A DNA stretch of 64,000 nucleotides from Nitratireductor sp. GISD-1A_MAKvit. Lineage in GTDB: Bacteria > Pseudomonadota > Alphaproteobacteria > Rhizobiales > Rhizobiaceae. Each line of letters starts with the position of its first letter. The stretch's first letter is position 1. Below are positions 26,634 to 35,097 of this stretch, in pieces. The translations under genes were made by a program, and so were the position numbers. The DNA lies in NCBI RefSeq assembly GCF_040819555.1, contig NZ_CP161920.1, forward strand, positions 3,223,001 through 3,287,000, in the 5' to 3' direction. The notes below the pieces were generated by a model. It ran no database searches. It saw only the letters and a program-made list of their open reading frames with translations, and was not told the DNA's origin.

Positions 26634-26679
26634 TATCAACGAGACACAAGGAAAACACAGCGCGTCAGGAAGGATCGTC

Positions 26680-27126
26680 ATGACCGATAGGCCCACGCTT
26701 GCCCTGGAACATTTCCTTCCCTATCGCCTCACGCGTCTCACCGATGCGATCAGCCGCGATTTCTCCCAGGCCTACCGCGCCCGTCTGGGTCTCACACGGC
26801 CCGAATGGCGCACGCTCGCCACGATCGGCCAGTTCGGCACGATGACGGCAACCGAGATCGGCGCGCATTCTTCCATGCACAAGACCAAGGTCAGCCGGGC
26901 GGTTGCGGCTCTTGAAACACGCCGCTGGCTGGTGCGCACGCCCGACCCGCAGGACCGTCGCGTCGAACGGCTGTCCCTCAGCAGGACCGGTCAGAAGGCC
27001 TATGAAGACATGGTGCCCGTCGCGCACGGTTTTGAGACGAAGCTGCTGGACCGCATGAAGCCCAAAGAGCGCGCAGCCCTGCTTGAAGGCCTTGAAGCAC
27101 TGGAACGCACGACCTTGACGGAGTAG
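26680..27126 (+). CDS. MarR-family regulator, probable regulator of the hmg operon
   Basis: 148-residue winged-helix regulator. The recognition region is EIGAHSSMHKTKVSRAVAALE, followed by the wing RTPDPQDRRVERLSLSRTG. ATG 26680 follows AGGAAGGATCGTC. The open frame runs more than 1.3 kb upstream, but that part is antisense to hmgA. The divergent arrangement with hmgA argues for control of homogentisate degradation, as with HmgR-type repressors in other proteobacteria, though the families differ. Confidence 0.88.
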   Translation: MTDRPTLALEHFLPYRLTRLTDAISRDFSQAYRARLGLTRPEWRTLATIGQFGTMTATEIGAHSSMHKTKVSRAVAALETRRWLVRTPDPQDRRVERLSLSRTGQKAYEDMVPVAHGFETKLLDRMKPKERAALLEGLEALERTTLTE

Positions 27127-27145
27127 CGTTCACTTCCCATACTTA

Positions 27146-27171
27146 TGGTCAAATTGACCAGTCAAAATGAC
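27146..27171. promoter_or_regulatory. Two adjacent palindromes: toxin-antitoxin operator
   Basis: TGGTCAAATTGACCA (27146-27160) is a perfect 7-1-7 palindrome and GTCAAAATGAC (27161-27171) a perfect 4-3-4 one, their centres 13 bp apart. The second covers the first possible antitoxin ATG (27167). This is the arrangement expected for autoregulation by an antitoxin dimer. Confidence 0.75.
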
Positions 27172-27436
27172 CATTGATATGAAAACACTGACCGCAACAG
27201 AAGCAAAGTCCCAGTTCGCGGCCCTTCTTGGTGATGTGGAGCGGGGCGAAACCATACTTATCACACGTCACGGCAAGACGGTGGCGCGCATTGTCCCTGA
27301 TCAGATCGAGACGGCTGCGCAGACACGCGCTGACAATGCGGTCCGGAAGCTGCGCACCCTGCGCGATACCCTTCCCAAAACCGGGACATCACTGGACGAC
27401 ATGCTTGCATGGAAACATGAGGGTCACCGCTATTGA
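27167..27436 (+). CDS. Type II antitoxin, Phd/YefM family
   Basis: 89-residue protein (or 85 from ATG 27179). TATEAKSQFAALLGDVERGE followed by TRHGKTVARIVP is the Phd/YefM DNA-binding and dimerisation pattern; the C-terminal part (TGTSLDDMLAWKHEGHRY) would wrap around the toxin. Two palindromes overlap the start, so the leader is very short or absent. Its stop codon overlaps the toxin start, ensuring coupled synthesis. Confidence 0.88.
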   Translation: MTIDMKTLTATEAKSQFAALLGDVERGETILITRHGKTVARIVPDQIETAAQTRADNAVRKLRTLRDTLPKTGTSLDDMLAWKHEGHRY

Positions 27437-27840
27437 CGCGGTTCGTTCTCGACGCGTCAATTACCGCTGCCTGGCTTCTGCCCGACGAGGATCATGATCT
27501 GGCCCTGGCGGTGCAGGAAAGCCTCCTCACCTCGCAGGCCATCGTGCCGCCGATCTGGTGGTTCGAGATATGCAACCTGCTTGTCATGTGCGAGCGTCGA
27601 AAACGGCACACGCCGGCCATCACACAGACCATACTCGATGCGCTTTACGACCATCCCATCTTTATCGACGACGAGATCGATCCTGCAAATCTGCTGCATC
27701 TCAGCCGCCTGCATGGCTTAACCGTCTATGACGCCTGCTATCTGGAGATAGCCCGACGTCATGCCGTGCCGCTGGCGACACTCGACCGCAAACTCGCCTC
27801 GGCTGCGACCGCAGAAAGCATACTCCTGTTCGCCTCGTAA
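27433..27840 (+). CDS. vapC: PIN-domain toxin, VapC family
   Basis: 135-residue PIN ribonuclease. Acidic residues of the active site are visible: Asp in FVLDASITAAWLLPDED, Glu in WWFEICNLLV, Asp in GLTVYDACYLEIA and Asp in LDRKLASA. Start is TTG 27433 overlapping the antitoxin TGA (TTGA), a usual coupling. A VapC toxin paired with a Phd-type antitoxin is a known combination. Likely cleaves tRNA or rRNA, but the target cannot be read from the sequence. Confidence 0.9.
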   Translation: MTRFVLDASITAAWLLPDEDHDLALAVQESLLTSQAIVPPIWWFEICNLLVMCERRKRHTPAITQTILDALYDHPIFIDDEIDPANLLHLSRLHGLTVYDACYLEIARRHAVPLATLDRKLASAATAESILLFAS

Positions 27841-27844
27841 GCCG

Positions 27845-28879
27845 CTACCAGCTCATCACCACCTTGCCGGCCTTGCCGGAGCGCATCGCGTCGAAGCCGT
27901 CGCGGAAATCGTCCGCCTCGATGCGGTGGGTGATCAGGTCGCGCACGTCGAGCCGCGTCTGCACCAGCGCGATCATCTTGTACCAGGTCTCGAACATCTC
28001 GCGCCCATAGATGCCCTTCAGATGCAGCATCTTGAAGATGACCTTGTTCCAGTCGATCTCGAAGCCCGCCGGCGCAATGCCTAAAATGGCGATCTTGCCG
28101 CCATTGTTCATGGCGTCGATCATGTCGCGGAAGGCGGGGGCTGCGCCCGACATTTCAAGCCCCACATCAAACCCCTCGGTCATGCCGAGCTGGCGCATCA
28201 CCTCCGCCAGTGTTTCCTCTGCCGCATTCACCGTGTGCTGAACGCCAAGCTTCTTCGCAAGCTCCAGCCGGCCGGGATTGATGTCGGTGATGACCACCTT
28301 GCGCGCGCCCACGGCCTGCGCCACCAGCGCGCCCATGATGCCGATGGGCCCCGCGCCCGTCACCAGCACATCCTCGCCCACGAGATCGAAGGAAAGCGCG
28401 GTGTGAACGGCATTGCCGAGCGGATCGAAGATCGCCGCGATCTCGTCTGGAATGTTGTCGGGGATCGGCACCACATTGTGCTGCGGCAGGGCGATGAACT
28501 CGGCAAACGCGCCGGCGCGGTGAACCCCCACGCCCAGCGTGTTGTGGCACAGATGCCCGCGTCCGGCCCGGCAGTTGCGGCAATGGCCGCACACGATGTG
28601 CCCCTCGCCCGAAACGCGCTGGCCGGGCTTATATTCCGTCACCGCCTGGCCTACCTCCGTCACCTCGCCGACGAATTCATGCCCCGTGACCAGCGGCACC
28701 GGCACGGTGTTCTGCGCCCACTCGTCCCAGTTCCAGATATGCACGTCCGTGCCGCAGATCGCCGTCTTCTTCACCTTGATCAAGACGTCATTGGGGCCCA
28801 CCTCGGGCACCGGAACGCGCTCCATCCAGAGCCCCTCCTCGGGTCTGGATTTCACGAGCGCCTTCATCATGTTGGACAT
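27845..28879 (-). CDS. tdh: L-threonine 3-dehydrogenase
   Basis: 344-residue zinc- and NAD-dependent enzyme making 2-amino-3-ketobutyrate from threonine. Highly similar by eye to E. coli Tdh: [18 protein letters not shown] with the catalytic Cys, GHEFVGEV, the structural-zinc loop [26 protein letters not shown] and [17 protein letters not shown] 28879 is chosen (GGAAGGA 9 bases upstream); a TTG at 28885 is in frame. Downstream partner of kbl, separated from it by a palindromic repeat. Confidence 0.97.
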   Translation of the reverse strand: MSNMMKALVKSRPEEGLWMERVPVPEVGPNDVLIKVKKTAICGTDVHIWNWDEWAQNTVPVPLVTGHEFVGEVTEVGQAVTEYKPGQRVSGEGHIVCGHCRNCRAGRGHLCHNTLGVGVHRAGAFAEFIALPQHNVVPIPDNIPDEIAAIFDPLGNAVHTALSFDLVGEDVLVTGAGPIGIMGALVAQAVGARKVVITDINPGRLELAKKLGVQHTVNAAEETLAEVMRQLGMTEGFDVGLEMSGAAPAFRDMIDAMNNGGKIAILGIAPAGFEIDWNKVIFKMLHLKGIYGREMFETWYKMIALVQTRLDVRDLITHRIEADDFRDGFDAMRSGKAGKVVMSW

Positions 28880-28930
28880 GGTCAATCATCCTTCCAAAGC
28901 GAAATCCTGAGCAATTGGCGTGGCCGCCCG

Positions 28931-29040
28931 CCCCTCACCCTTACCCTCTCCCCGCTTGCGGGGAGAGGGAGGCACCAACGTTTCCGCCATCTTCCTTCTC
29001 CCCGTTTACGGGGAGAAGGTCCCGGCAGGGGGATGAGGGG
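28931..29040. repeat. R1 palindromic repeat between kbl and tdh
   Basis: About 110 bp, beginning CCCCTCACCCTTACC and ending GGATGAGGGG, with two internal hairpins: CTCTCCCCGC-TT-GCGGGGAGAG and CTTCTCCCCGT-TT-ACGGGGAGAAG. Other copies lie at 30350-30489, 34157-34298, 34899-35039 and 61415-61524. It lies inside the kbl-tdh operon, so it would be transcribed and form two stem-loops in the mRNA. Confidence 0.9.
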
Positions 29041-29062
29041 TCGGTGCCGGCCCTTCCGTCAC

Positions 29063-30250
29063 TTACCCGATCACCCCAAGCTCACGCCCCACTTTCGCGA
29101 ACGCCTCCACCGCGCGGTCGATGTCGTCTGCCGAATGCGCCGCCGACATCTGCGTGCGGATGCGTGCAGCCCCCTTCGGCACCACGGGAAAGGAGAAGCC
29201 GATCACATAGATCCCCTCTTCCAGAAGCCGCGACGCCATCTTTTCGGCAAGGGCTGCATCGCCCAGCATCACCGGAATGATCGGATGGTCGGCCCCTGCA
29301 AGCTCAAACCCGTTCTTCTCCATACCCGCACGAAAACGTGCCGCATTGTCGTAAAGCCTTTTGCGCAGGGCCGCCCCGCCCGCCACCATGTCGAACACTT
29401 TTAGCGAAGCCGCCGCGATCACCGGCGCGAGCGTGTTGGAAAACAGATAGGGCCGCGAGCGCTGACGCAGCCAGTCGACCACCTCCGCCTTTGCGCAGGT
29501 ATAACCGCCAGACGCCCCGCCCAGCGCCTTGCCGAGCGTGCCCGTCATGATGTCGACGCGCCCTTCCACGCCGCAATGCTCTGGCGTGCCGCGCCCGTTT
29601 TCGCCCACGAAACCGACCGCATGGCTGTCGTCCACCATCACCATCGCATCGTATTTTTCCGCAAGGTCGCAGACCGCGCCCAGATTGGCGACGATGCCAT
29701 CCATGGAGAACACGCCATCCGTTGCGATCAGCCGGAAGCGCGCGCCTTCCGCCTTCTTCAAACACTCTTCGAGCGCTGCCATGTCATTGTTCGCATAGCG
29801 ATGGCGCTGCGCCTTGCAAAGCCGCACGCCATCAATGATCGAAGCATGGTTGAGCGCATCGGAAATGATCGCATCCTCCGGCCCCAGCAGCGTCTCGAAA
29901 AGCCCCGCATTGGCATCGAAGCAGGAGGAATAGAGGATCGTGTCCTCATAGCCCAAAAAGCCGGAAATCTTCTCTTCCAGTTCCTTGTGCTCTTCCTGCG
30001 TGCCGCAGATGAAGCGCACCGAGGCCATGCCGTAACCATAGCGGTCGAGCGCCGCCTTCGCCGCCTCGCGCAGCTCTTCATTGTCGGCAAGGCCCAGATA
30101 ATTGTTGGCGCAGAAATTCAGCACCGTCTGCCCACCGCTTTCGATTTCCGCCGACTGCATGGAGGTGATGACCCGCTCGGACTTGTAAAGCCCCGCCTCC
30201 TTCAGGCCATCGAGTTCCAAGCGCAGATGGGAAAGAAAGGACGCGGTCAT
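29063..30250 (-). CDS. kbl: Glycine C-acetyltransferase (2-amino-3-ketobutyrate CoA ligase)
   Basis: 395-residue PLP enzyme splitting 2-amino-3-ketobutyrate with CoA into glycine and acetyl-CoA, completing threonine degradation with Tdh. [42 protein letters not shown] and the PLP-lysine region [15 protein letters not shown] are conserved. The frame extends into the upstream repeat (30415), but [10 protein letters not shown] at ATG 30250 matches the family start. A 177-bp gap with an R1 repeat separates it from tdh. Confidence 0.97.
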   Translation of the reverse strand: MTASFLSHLRLELDGLKEAGLYKSERVITSMQSAEIESGGQTVLNFCANNYLGLADNEELREAAKAALDRYGYGMASVRFICGTQEEHKELEEKISGFLGYEDTILYSSCFDANAGLFETLLGPEDAIISDALNHASIIDGVRLCKAQRHRYANNDMAALEECLKKAEGARFRLIATDGVFSMDGIVANLGAVCDLAEKYDAMVMVDDSHAVGFVGENGRGTPEHCGVEGRVDIMTGTLGKALGGASGGYTCAKAEVVDWLRQRSRPYLFSNTLAPVIAAASLKVFDMVAGGAALRKRLYDNAARFRAGMEKNGFELAGADHPIIPVMLGDAALAEKMASRLLEEGIYVIGFSFPVVPKGAARIRTQMSAAHSADDIDRAVEAFAKVGRELGVIG

Positions 30251-30349
30251 GAACACCTCGGATCGAACGGGAACAGGCTTTCCCACCACTACTACAAAGT
30301 GCCGCCGCTTTCGACCATCGACTTTTCCGCAACGCTCCTCCGCCGCCCG

Positions 30350-30489
30350 CCCCTCACCCTTACCCTCTCCCCGCACGCGGGGAGAGGGGGACCTCAACGT
30401 TCCAGCCAATCTCAAACAAACAGCCCAGCCTCTCCCCCTCCTCCTTCTCCCCGTTCACGGGGAGAAGGTGCCGGCAGGCGGATGAGGGG
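30350..30489. repeat. R1 palindromic repeat upstream of kbl
   Basis: A 140-bp version of R1 with hairpins CTCTCCCCGC-AC-GCGGGGAGAG and CTTCTCCCCGTT-CA-CGGGGAGAAGG. It is longer than the 28931 copy because of extra sequence between the two hairpins. It fills most of the gap between kbl and the acyl-CoA dehydrogenase gene. Confidence 0.9.
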
Positions 30490-30577
30490 CCTGCGCCACC
30501 CGCAACGAAAAAGAGGCAGGCACCGCAGCACCCGCCCCTTCTCAATTCACCAGCGCCAGGTGCGCACGCTCACCCGA

Positions 30578-31795
30578 TCAGAAAAACGCCTGCAGCCCCG
30601 TCTGCGCGCGGCCGAGGATCAGCGCGTGAACGTCATGCGTGCCCTCATAGGTGTTCACCGTTTCCAGGTTCTGCGCATGGCGCATCACGTGATATTCGAT
30701 CTGGATGCCATTGCCGCCATGCATGTCGCGGGCCATGCGCGCGATCTCCAGCGCCTTGCCGCAATTGTTGCGCTTGACGACCGAGATCATCTCCGGCGCC
30801 ATCTTGCCCTCGTCAAACAGCCGGCCAACGCGCAAGCTCCCCTGAAGCCCGAGCGCGATTTCCGTCTGCATGTCGGCAAGCTTCTTCTGGAAAAGCTGCG
30901 TCTGCGCCAGCGGCTTGTCGAACTGCTTGCGGTCGAGCCCATATTGCCGCGCCCGGTGCCAGCAATCTTCCGCCGCCCCCATCGCGCCCCAGGAAATGCC
31001 ATAGCGCGCGCGGTTGAGACAGCCGAACGGACCGCTCAAGCCTTCCGCATTGGGCAAAAGCGCATCCTCGCCCACTTCCACGCCGTCCATCACGATCTCG
31101 CCGGTGATCGAGGCACGCAGCGAAAGCTTGCCGCCAATCTTCGGCGCCGAAAGCCCCTTCATGCCCTTTTCCAGCACGAAACCGCGGATCTTGCCGCCAT
31201 GGGCCGCCGATTTCGCCCACACCACGAACACATCGGCAATCGGCGAATTGGAGATCCACATTTTCGAGCCGGTGAGCCTGTAGCCGCCGTCGATCTTGTC
31301 GGCGCGCGTCTTCATGCCGCCGGGATCGGAGCCCGCATCCGGCTCGGTCAGGCCGAAACAGCCGATCCACTCGCCCGACGCCAGTTTCGGCAGATATTTC
31401 TTGCGCTGTTCTTCCGAGCCATAGGCATGGATCGGGTACATCACCAGCGAGGACTGCACGCTCATCATGGAGCGATAGCCCGAATCGATGCGCTCCACCT
31501 CGCGCGCCACCAGCCCGTAGGACACATAGCCGGCACCCACGCCGCCATATTCCTCCGGCACCGTCACGCCCAAAAGCCCCGCCGCGCCCATCTCGCGGAA
31601 GATCTCCGGGTCGGTTTCCTCGTTCATATATGCATGCTCGATGCGGGGGGCGAGCTTGTCTGCGGCGAAGGCGGCGGCCGCATCGCGGATCATGCGCTCT
31701 TCATCGGTGAGCTGCTCTTCCATGAGGAAGGGATCGTCCCACACGAATGTCGATTTGGACGATTTCGCCGTGGATTTCTGTGCTTCCATGTTCAT
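30578..31795 (-). CDS. gcdH: Glutaryl-CoA dehydrogenase-like acyl-CoA dehydrogenase
   Basis: 405-residue flavoenzyme that oxidises and decarboxylates glutaryl-CoA to crotonyl-CoA, a step in lysine and tryptophan breakdown. [47 protein letters not shown] and [20 protein letters not shown] (catalytic Glu) are closer to glutaryl-CoA dehydrogenase than to short-chain enzymes. Stands alone between the kbl-side R1 repeat and an R4 repeat. Confidence 0.9.
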   Translation of the reverse strand: MNMEAQKSTAKSSKSTFVWDDPFLMEEQLTDEERMIRDAAAAFAADKLAPRIEHAYMNEETDPEIFREMGAAGLLGVTVPEEYGGVGAGYVSYGLVAREVERIDSGYRSMMSVQSSLVMYPIHAYGSEEQRKKYLPKLASGEWIGCFGLTEPDAGSDPGGMKTRADKIDGGYRLTGSKMWISNSPIADVFVVWAKSAAHGGKIRGFVLEKGMKGLSAPKIGGKLSLRASITGEIVMDGVEVGEDALLPNAEGLSGPFGCLNRARYGISWGAMGAAEDCWHRARQYGLDRKQFDKPLAQTQLFQKKLADMQTEIALGLQGSLRVGRLFDEGKMAPEMISVVKRNNCGKALEIARMARDMHGGNGIQIEYHVMRHAQNLETVNTYEGTHDVHALILGRAQTGLQAFF

Positions 31796-31834
31796 TCATG
31801 CCTTCCTGATGCGATTGCGCTCTTTCGAGCCGTC

Positions 31835-31945
31835 TGCAGCCAGATGGTCTCACCTGACCTCCGCGCAAATGCGGAAAATCCCTTCGCCAGAGGCTGCCCT
31901 GCGCGCCGCAAGGGCGCGTGCACTCCTGACGCCTGAGCGGAGCAT
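31835..31945 (+). repeat. R4 intergenic repeat, copy A (diverged)
   Basis: Begins TGCAGCCAGATGGTCTCACC and continues TGACCTCCGCGCAAATGCGGAAAAT, ending near TGAGCGGAGCA (31934-31944). It shares both blocks with copy B (44887-44992) and the first with copy C (50990-51094). It occupies the otherwise featureless 310-bp gap 31796-32105. Confidence 0.6.
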
Positions 31946-32105
31946 ACAGCATCTTGCGCCAGATTGCTTCAAGCTTAAAATGATTTTTTGGAAGGGGATT
32001 GTGACGGGAGGGGATGGATGGGGAATGCCAGATCACATGGTTATGGATCGACGGTGAATGAATGCGATCCCACGGTTGACGGGCATATCGTTGAAGCCCG
32101 ATTGA

Positions 32106-32807
32106 TTAGATTGCATCAAGCAATTCGCGTATTCGATCCCGCCCGTACTGCCCGTCGACGAAACTCCAACCTGTCAAGATAGACCAGAGATTACTGAACA
32201 AGGATTTCACGGAATCGTAATCCCGCGTTGCACGGGTGAGCACATCGAGATTAGCAGACAACGCCTTAATCGCCTCGAACACCTTGGGGTCATCGATGTC
32301 CGCCAGATTAAGAACATAGTCGACCTCGGCCTTGAACTGCTGAGCAGCGAGCACCGTATCTTCAAGGTAGCGACGATCTTCATCATAATTGAAGGCATTT
32401 GCGGCTTTATTCCACAAGGCACCATAAAAATGTTCTTTGAACGCGTTGGGCATCATCAGTGCCTCAACTTCGGACATAGCAATCGCAGAACTGCCAGAAG
32501 CGTACAGTAACTGGAAAATGCACTCGCGTCTGAACTCCTCGTATCGTCGGACCAAAGACCGCTTGAGTGTCCGGTGCCGCCTTAAATCCGGCAACAGAAC
32601 AAGCAGCAGGTAAAAGATGACACTAATGATGGCACCTGCCGATAGGTTGAAGATGATTGCATTCCAAAACTGCGGACTGTCCGAGCGAGGGCACCAAACA
32701 CGGCAAAGCTCATTGCGAACCAGCGGATCAGGATTGGCAAGTGCAAGTCCGATCGCGCCCGCCGCTGCAACTCCAACCAATGTACAAATAATTGTGCGAC
32801 GCCTCAT
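32106..32807 (-). CDS. Two-helix membrane protein of unknown function
   Basis: 233 residues. Spans at about 6-24 and 50-73, with a short extracytoplasmic loop holding two cysteines (NELCRVWCPRSD), then a predicted helical cytoplasmic domain of about 160 residues rich in acidic and aromatic residues. I do not recognise it. The DNA is less GC-rich than the neighbouring core genes. It is head-to-head with the GIY-YIG gene, and the two may share a promoter region of about 115 bp. A membrane sensor or effector role is only a guess. Confidence 0.65.
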   Translation of the reverse strand: MRRRTIICTLVGVAAAGAIGLALANPDPLVRNELCRVWCPRSDSPQFWNAIIFNLSAGAIISVIFYLLLVLLPDLRRHRTLKRSLVRRYEEFRRECIFQLLYASGSSAIAMSEVEALMMPNAFKEHFYGALWNKAANAFNYDEDRRYLEDTVLAAQQFKAEVDYVLNLADIDDPKVFEAIKALSANLDVLTRATRDYDSVKSLFSNLWSILTGWSFVDGQYGRDRIRELLDAI

Positions 32808-32922
32808 GGTCTAACCGAAGGATGTTATAGTGATTCTGAGGGTGAATGGCTTCGAATGCGCGCCCCCGCTAATGCACTCCGCAATGACTATACAACGCCA
32901 CAATAAACTTGAAATCTCTGCA

Positions 32923-33753
32923 ATGAATGATTTTACACTGAACGAGCTTTTGGAACGGCGTGGAGCCAATCTGGATGAGTGTAGAGTCGTTCGACACGAC
33001 ATGCGCGCGTTAAAAGCATGGCTGCATTCCCGCGCTCAGCTCGAACATTTCATCGGTTACCAGAAAATCGGAAATAGAACTCCTTATCGTGGAGCCTCTA
33101 AGGTATTCCAGTTCGTTCCTCAAAGTGGGGCATCGGCCCTGTTCGTTGGCGCCTATCGCATTCTTGATGAATGGAGTTTTCCAGAGGATACGAGACAGCC
33201 AATTCTACATGATCCAACCTTTGGCGAAAACGATGATCATCCTCACCTGCGATACGATCTTGAACGTCTGCCCGGTTTCGAGGATTTGGTCGGACGCCTC
33301 GTCATTGACTGGGGAGGCAGCACTCGCGCATGGTCACAATGGCCCAAACGGCAAGACAAGCCAATTATCGAGCTTCGCTCACGCCTACAGGAACCTGCTT
33401 TCCCCGGTTTCTCGAATTTTCATTCCAATGTGGATGAAATCGAACTGTTGCCAGAAGCATGGAGAGGTGCTCTCTCCAGCGTACGGGGCGTGTATCTGCT
33501 CGTTTGTCCCACATCTGGTGAACAGTATGTCGGGTCAGCCTATGGTGAAGATGGTTTTTTCGGGCGTTGGCGGGCCTACGGCTCAAACGGTCACGGGGGC
33601 AACCTGTTGCTGATGAGCCGAGCAAGGTCCAATTATTCTGTCTCAATTCTCGAGGTCGCTTCCCCTGATATGTCGGCATCCGACATAATCAGGCGTGAAG
33701 GCGCATGGAAAACCAAACTGGGTAGCCGTGCACATGGGTTAAATGCAAACTGA
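32923..33753 (+). CDS. GIY-YIG nuclease-domain protein
   Basis: 276 residues from ATG 32923; the frame is open from 32830, with further ATGs at 32872 and 32884. The C-terminal 90 residues form a GIY-YIG domain: GVY at 189-191, YVG at 202-204, catalytic Arg215 in FFGRW, Glu259 in RREGAWKTKLG, and Asn274/Asn276 at the extreme C-terminus. The N-terminal 180 residues are unfamiliar (KVFQFVPQSGASALFVGAYR). Less GC-rich, accessory-type sequence. Possible DNA-defence or mobile-element nuclease; no partner transposase is visible. Confidence 0.75.
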   Translation: MNDFTLNELLERRGANLDECRVVRHDMRALKAWLHSRAQLEHFIGYQKIGNRTPYRGASKVFQFVPQSGASALFVGAYRILDEWSFPEDTRQPILHDPTFGENDDHPHLRYDLERLPGFEDLVGRLVIDWGGSTRAWSQWPKRQDKPIIELRSRLQEPAFPGFSNFHSNVDEIELLPEAWRGALSSVRGVYLLVCPTSGEQYVGSAYGEDGFFGRWRAYGSNGHGGNLLLMSRARSNYSVSILEVASPDMSASDIIRREGAWKTKLGSRAHGLNAN

Positions 33754-33824
33754 AACCGCGCATTTCAATCTCGCTATCCACTTATCTCACGCATCGCAAG
33801 GTTAGCCCCTTCCGCTCCCCACTT

Positions 33825-33972
33825 CGTCATCCCGGAAGCCGCAGGCTATCCGGGACCCATTGGAAGAACGTGCAAGGGCGCGGCCGGGTCCTCGCTCCCG
33901 CGCCAACGCTTGCGCCTTCTGCGGCACCCGGCCTCGCTTCTCAATGGGTCCCGGGTCAAGCCCGGGATGACG
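33825..33972. repeat. R3 inverted-repeat element
   Basis: Outer arms CGTCATCCCGG (33825-33835) and CCGGGATGACG (33962-33972); inner arms GGGACCCATTG (33852-33862) and CAATGGGTCCC (33942-33952). This type of element with CCGGGATGACG ends is scattered through many rhizobial genomes. A partial copy lies at 34698-34728. Confidence 0.8.
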
Positions 33973-34001
33973 CGGAGCGGTGCGCGTGAACGCCAACACA
34001 G

Positions 34002-34105
34002 CCCTCATCCTGAGCTTGTCGAAGGGCGAGGGCGGCATGAAGCGCAGCAGCGGCAAACGTGGTGCATGCCTTCACCCCCGCCCTTCGACAAGCTCAGGAT
34101 GAGGG
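34002..34105. repeat. R2 long inverted repeat, copy 1
   Basis: Perfect 25-bp arms at 34002-34026 and 34081-34105 (CCCTCATCCTGAGCTTGTCG...), separated by 54 bp. A nearly identical 104-bp unit lies at 34744-34847. Each is followed 52 bp later by an R1 copy. Confidence 0.92.
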
Positions 34106-34156
34106 TGAAGGCACGGCGAGACCGCGACCGTGGAAAGGCACCTGCGCATGCGCCCC

Positions 34157-34298
34157 CTTCTCCCCGCGCGCGGGGAGAAGGTGAGGATGAGGGGCGAGCG
34201 GTGAGGGTGTGGAATGAAATGCAGGCAAAGATGGATCATGGTTGGCGCTCGCCCCTCATCCGCCTGCCGGCACCTTCTCCCCGAAAACGGGGAGAAGG
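34157..34298. repeat. R1 repeat pair, first duplicated module
   Basis: Hairpins CTTCTCCCCGCG-CGCGGGGAGAAG (34157-34180) and CCTTCTCCCCG-AAAA-CGGGGAGAAGG (34273-34298), separated by about 90 bp. Together with R2 copy 1 it forms a block of 297 bp (34002-34298) that recurs at 34744-35039. Confidence 0.88.
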
Positions 34299-34355
34299 AC
34301 GCTATCATTCCCCCAAATTTATCCCCGCCCCCAAAACCTAAGCTACAATCCCCCC

Positions 34356-34680
34356 ATCGCCCTTGTCGGGAACCGGGTCCGGAGCCGGGGATCAGGAAGG
34401 GCGGCGGCAGCCTCCCCCTTGGGCATCGGTGGTCCAGGGCATGTGAGGGCCCGCGACAGGCCGGCGGCCGGTTTCAAGACCGGTTGCGGAGAAGCCGCTA
34501 GGGCGCATCCCGCCCGAGTGACCGGCCAACAGTCGGGACAGCGGCCGGACGGGCGGCCCGAGGGTCGCATTACTATCTTAGACGCGCGACGCTTTGGCCG
34601 CCCGTCTTCCCGAAGCTGTTTCAAACCCCGGCGGCGAAGCCGTGCGGGAGCGGAGGTGTGCCCCATGGAAAGCCGACCCT
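34356..34680 (+). ncRNA. Candidate structured RNA between duplicated repeats (unidentified)
   Basis: A GC-rich stretch without a convincing gene. A TACAAT -10-like box at 34344-34349 would start a transcript near 34356. Pairable arms include GCCCTT/AAGGGC (34359-34364 and 34397-34402) and a long interrupted stem: ACAG, TCGGGA, GACGGGCGGCC (34529-34558) against GGCCGCCCGTC, TCCCGA, CTGT (34596-34619). I tested it by eye against RNase P RNA, SRP RNA, tmRNA and 6S RNA and could not match any conserved core. The strand is inferred from the promoter-like box only. It could instead be degenerate repeat DNA. Confidence 0.35.
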
Positions 34681-34697
34681 GCCCGCATCTCCACCCC

Positions 34698-34728
34698 CGT
34701 CATCCCGGAAGCCGCAGGCTATCCGGGA
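34698..34728. repeat. R3 element, partial copy
   Basis: CGTCATCCCGGAAGCCGCAG plus the following 11 bases match the left end of the R3 element at 33825; the right end is missing. It precedes R2 copy 2, in the same order as in the first module. Confidence 0.75.
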
Positions 34729-34743
34729 GCCGAGCCGACACAG

Positions 34744-34847
34744 CCCTCATCCTGAGCTTGTCGAAGGGCGAGGGCGGCATGAAGCGCGGCAGCGTCAAGC
34801 GTGGTGCATGCCTTCACCCCCGCCCTTCGACAAGCTCAGGATGAGGG
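34744..34847. repeat. R2 long inverted repeat, copy 2
   Basis: Arms at 34744-34768 and 34823-34847 are identical to those of copy 1, and the 54-bp centre differs at only a few positions. Offset from copy 1 is 742 bp. Confidence 0.92.
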
Positions 34848-34898
34848 TGAAGGCACGGCGATGCAGCGATTGTGGAAAAGCACCCGCGCCCGCGCCCC

Positions 34899-35039
34899 CT
34901 TCTCCCCGCGTGCGGGGAGAAGGTGAGGATGAGGGGCGGGCGGTGAGGGTGATCAAGGAGATGCTGGCAGAAATGATCATGGTCGGCGCTCGCCCCTCAT
35001 CCGCCTGCCGGCACCTTCTCCCCACAGGTGGGGAGAAGG
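34899..35039. repeat. R1 repeat pair, second duplicated module
   Basis: Hairpins CTTCTCCCCGCG-TGCGGGGAGAAG (34899-34922) and CCTTCTCCCCAC-AG-GTGGGGAGAAGG (35014-35039). The second ends 58 bp before the mutL start, so it may lie in the mutL leader or promoter region. Confidence 0.88.
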
Positions 35040-35097
35040 CGGCCTTCATCACCGCCCACCCTTCTCCCCACCCCCGAATCTCCCTAAAATCGAACCC

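Noticed and set aside
25366..26679. Long upstream extension of the MarR reading frame
   Set aside because: Antisense to hmgA; a proper start with ribosome binding site exists at 26680.
29576..31936. 786-residue plus-strand open frame
   Set aside because: Covers the antisense of kbl and the acyl-CoA dehydrogenase and runs through an R1 repeat; not a gene.
34430..34520. Selenocysteine or serine tRNA suggested by a TTTCAAG loop
   Set aside because: The flanking arms do not form acceptor, D and T stems and no T-loop consensus is present.
34343..34666. 107-residue minus-strand open frame over the candidate RNA
   Set aside because: Pro/Arg/Ala-rich translation without recognisable domain, no ribosome binding site, and ends within repeat DNA; treated as non-coding.
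33825..35039. CRISPR array
   Set aside because: Repeats are palindromic, of three different families and irregularly spaced; there are no spacer-sized units and no cas genes.
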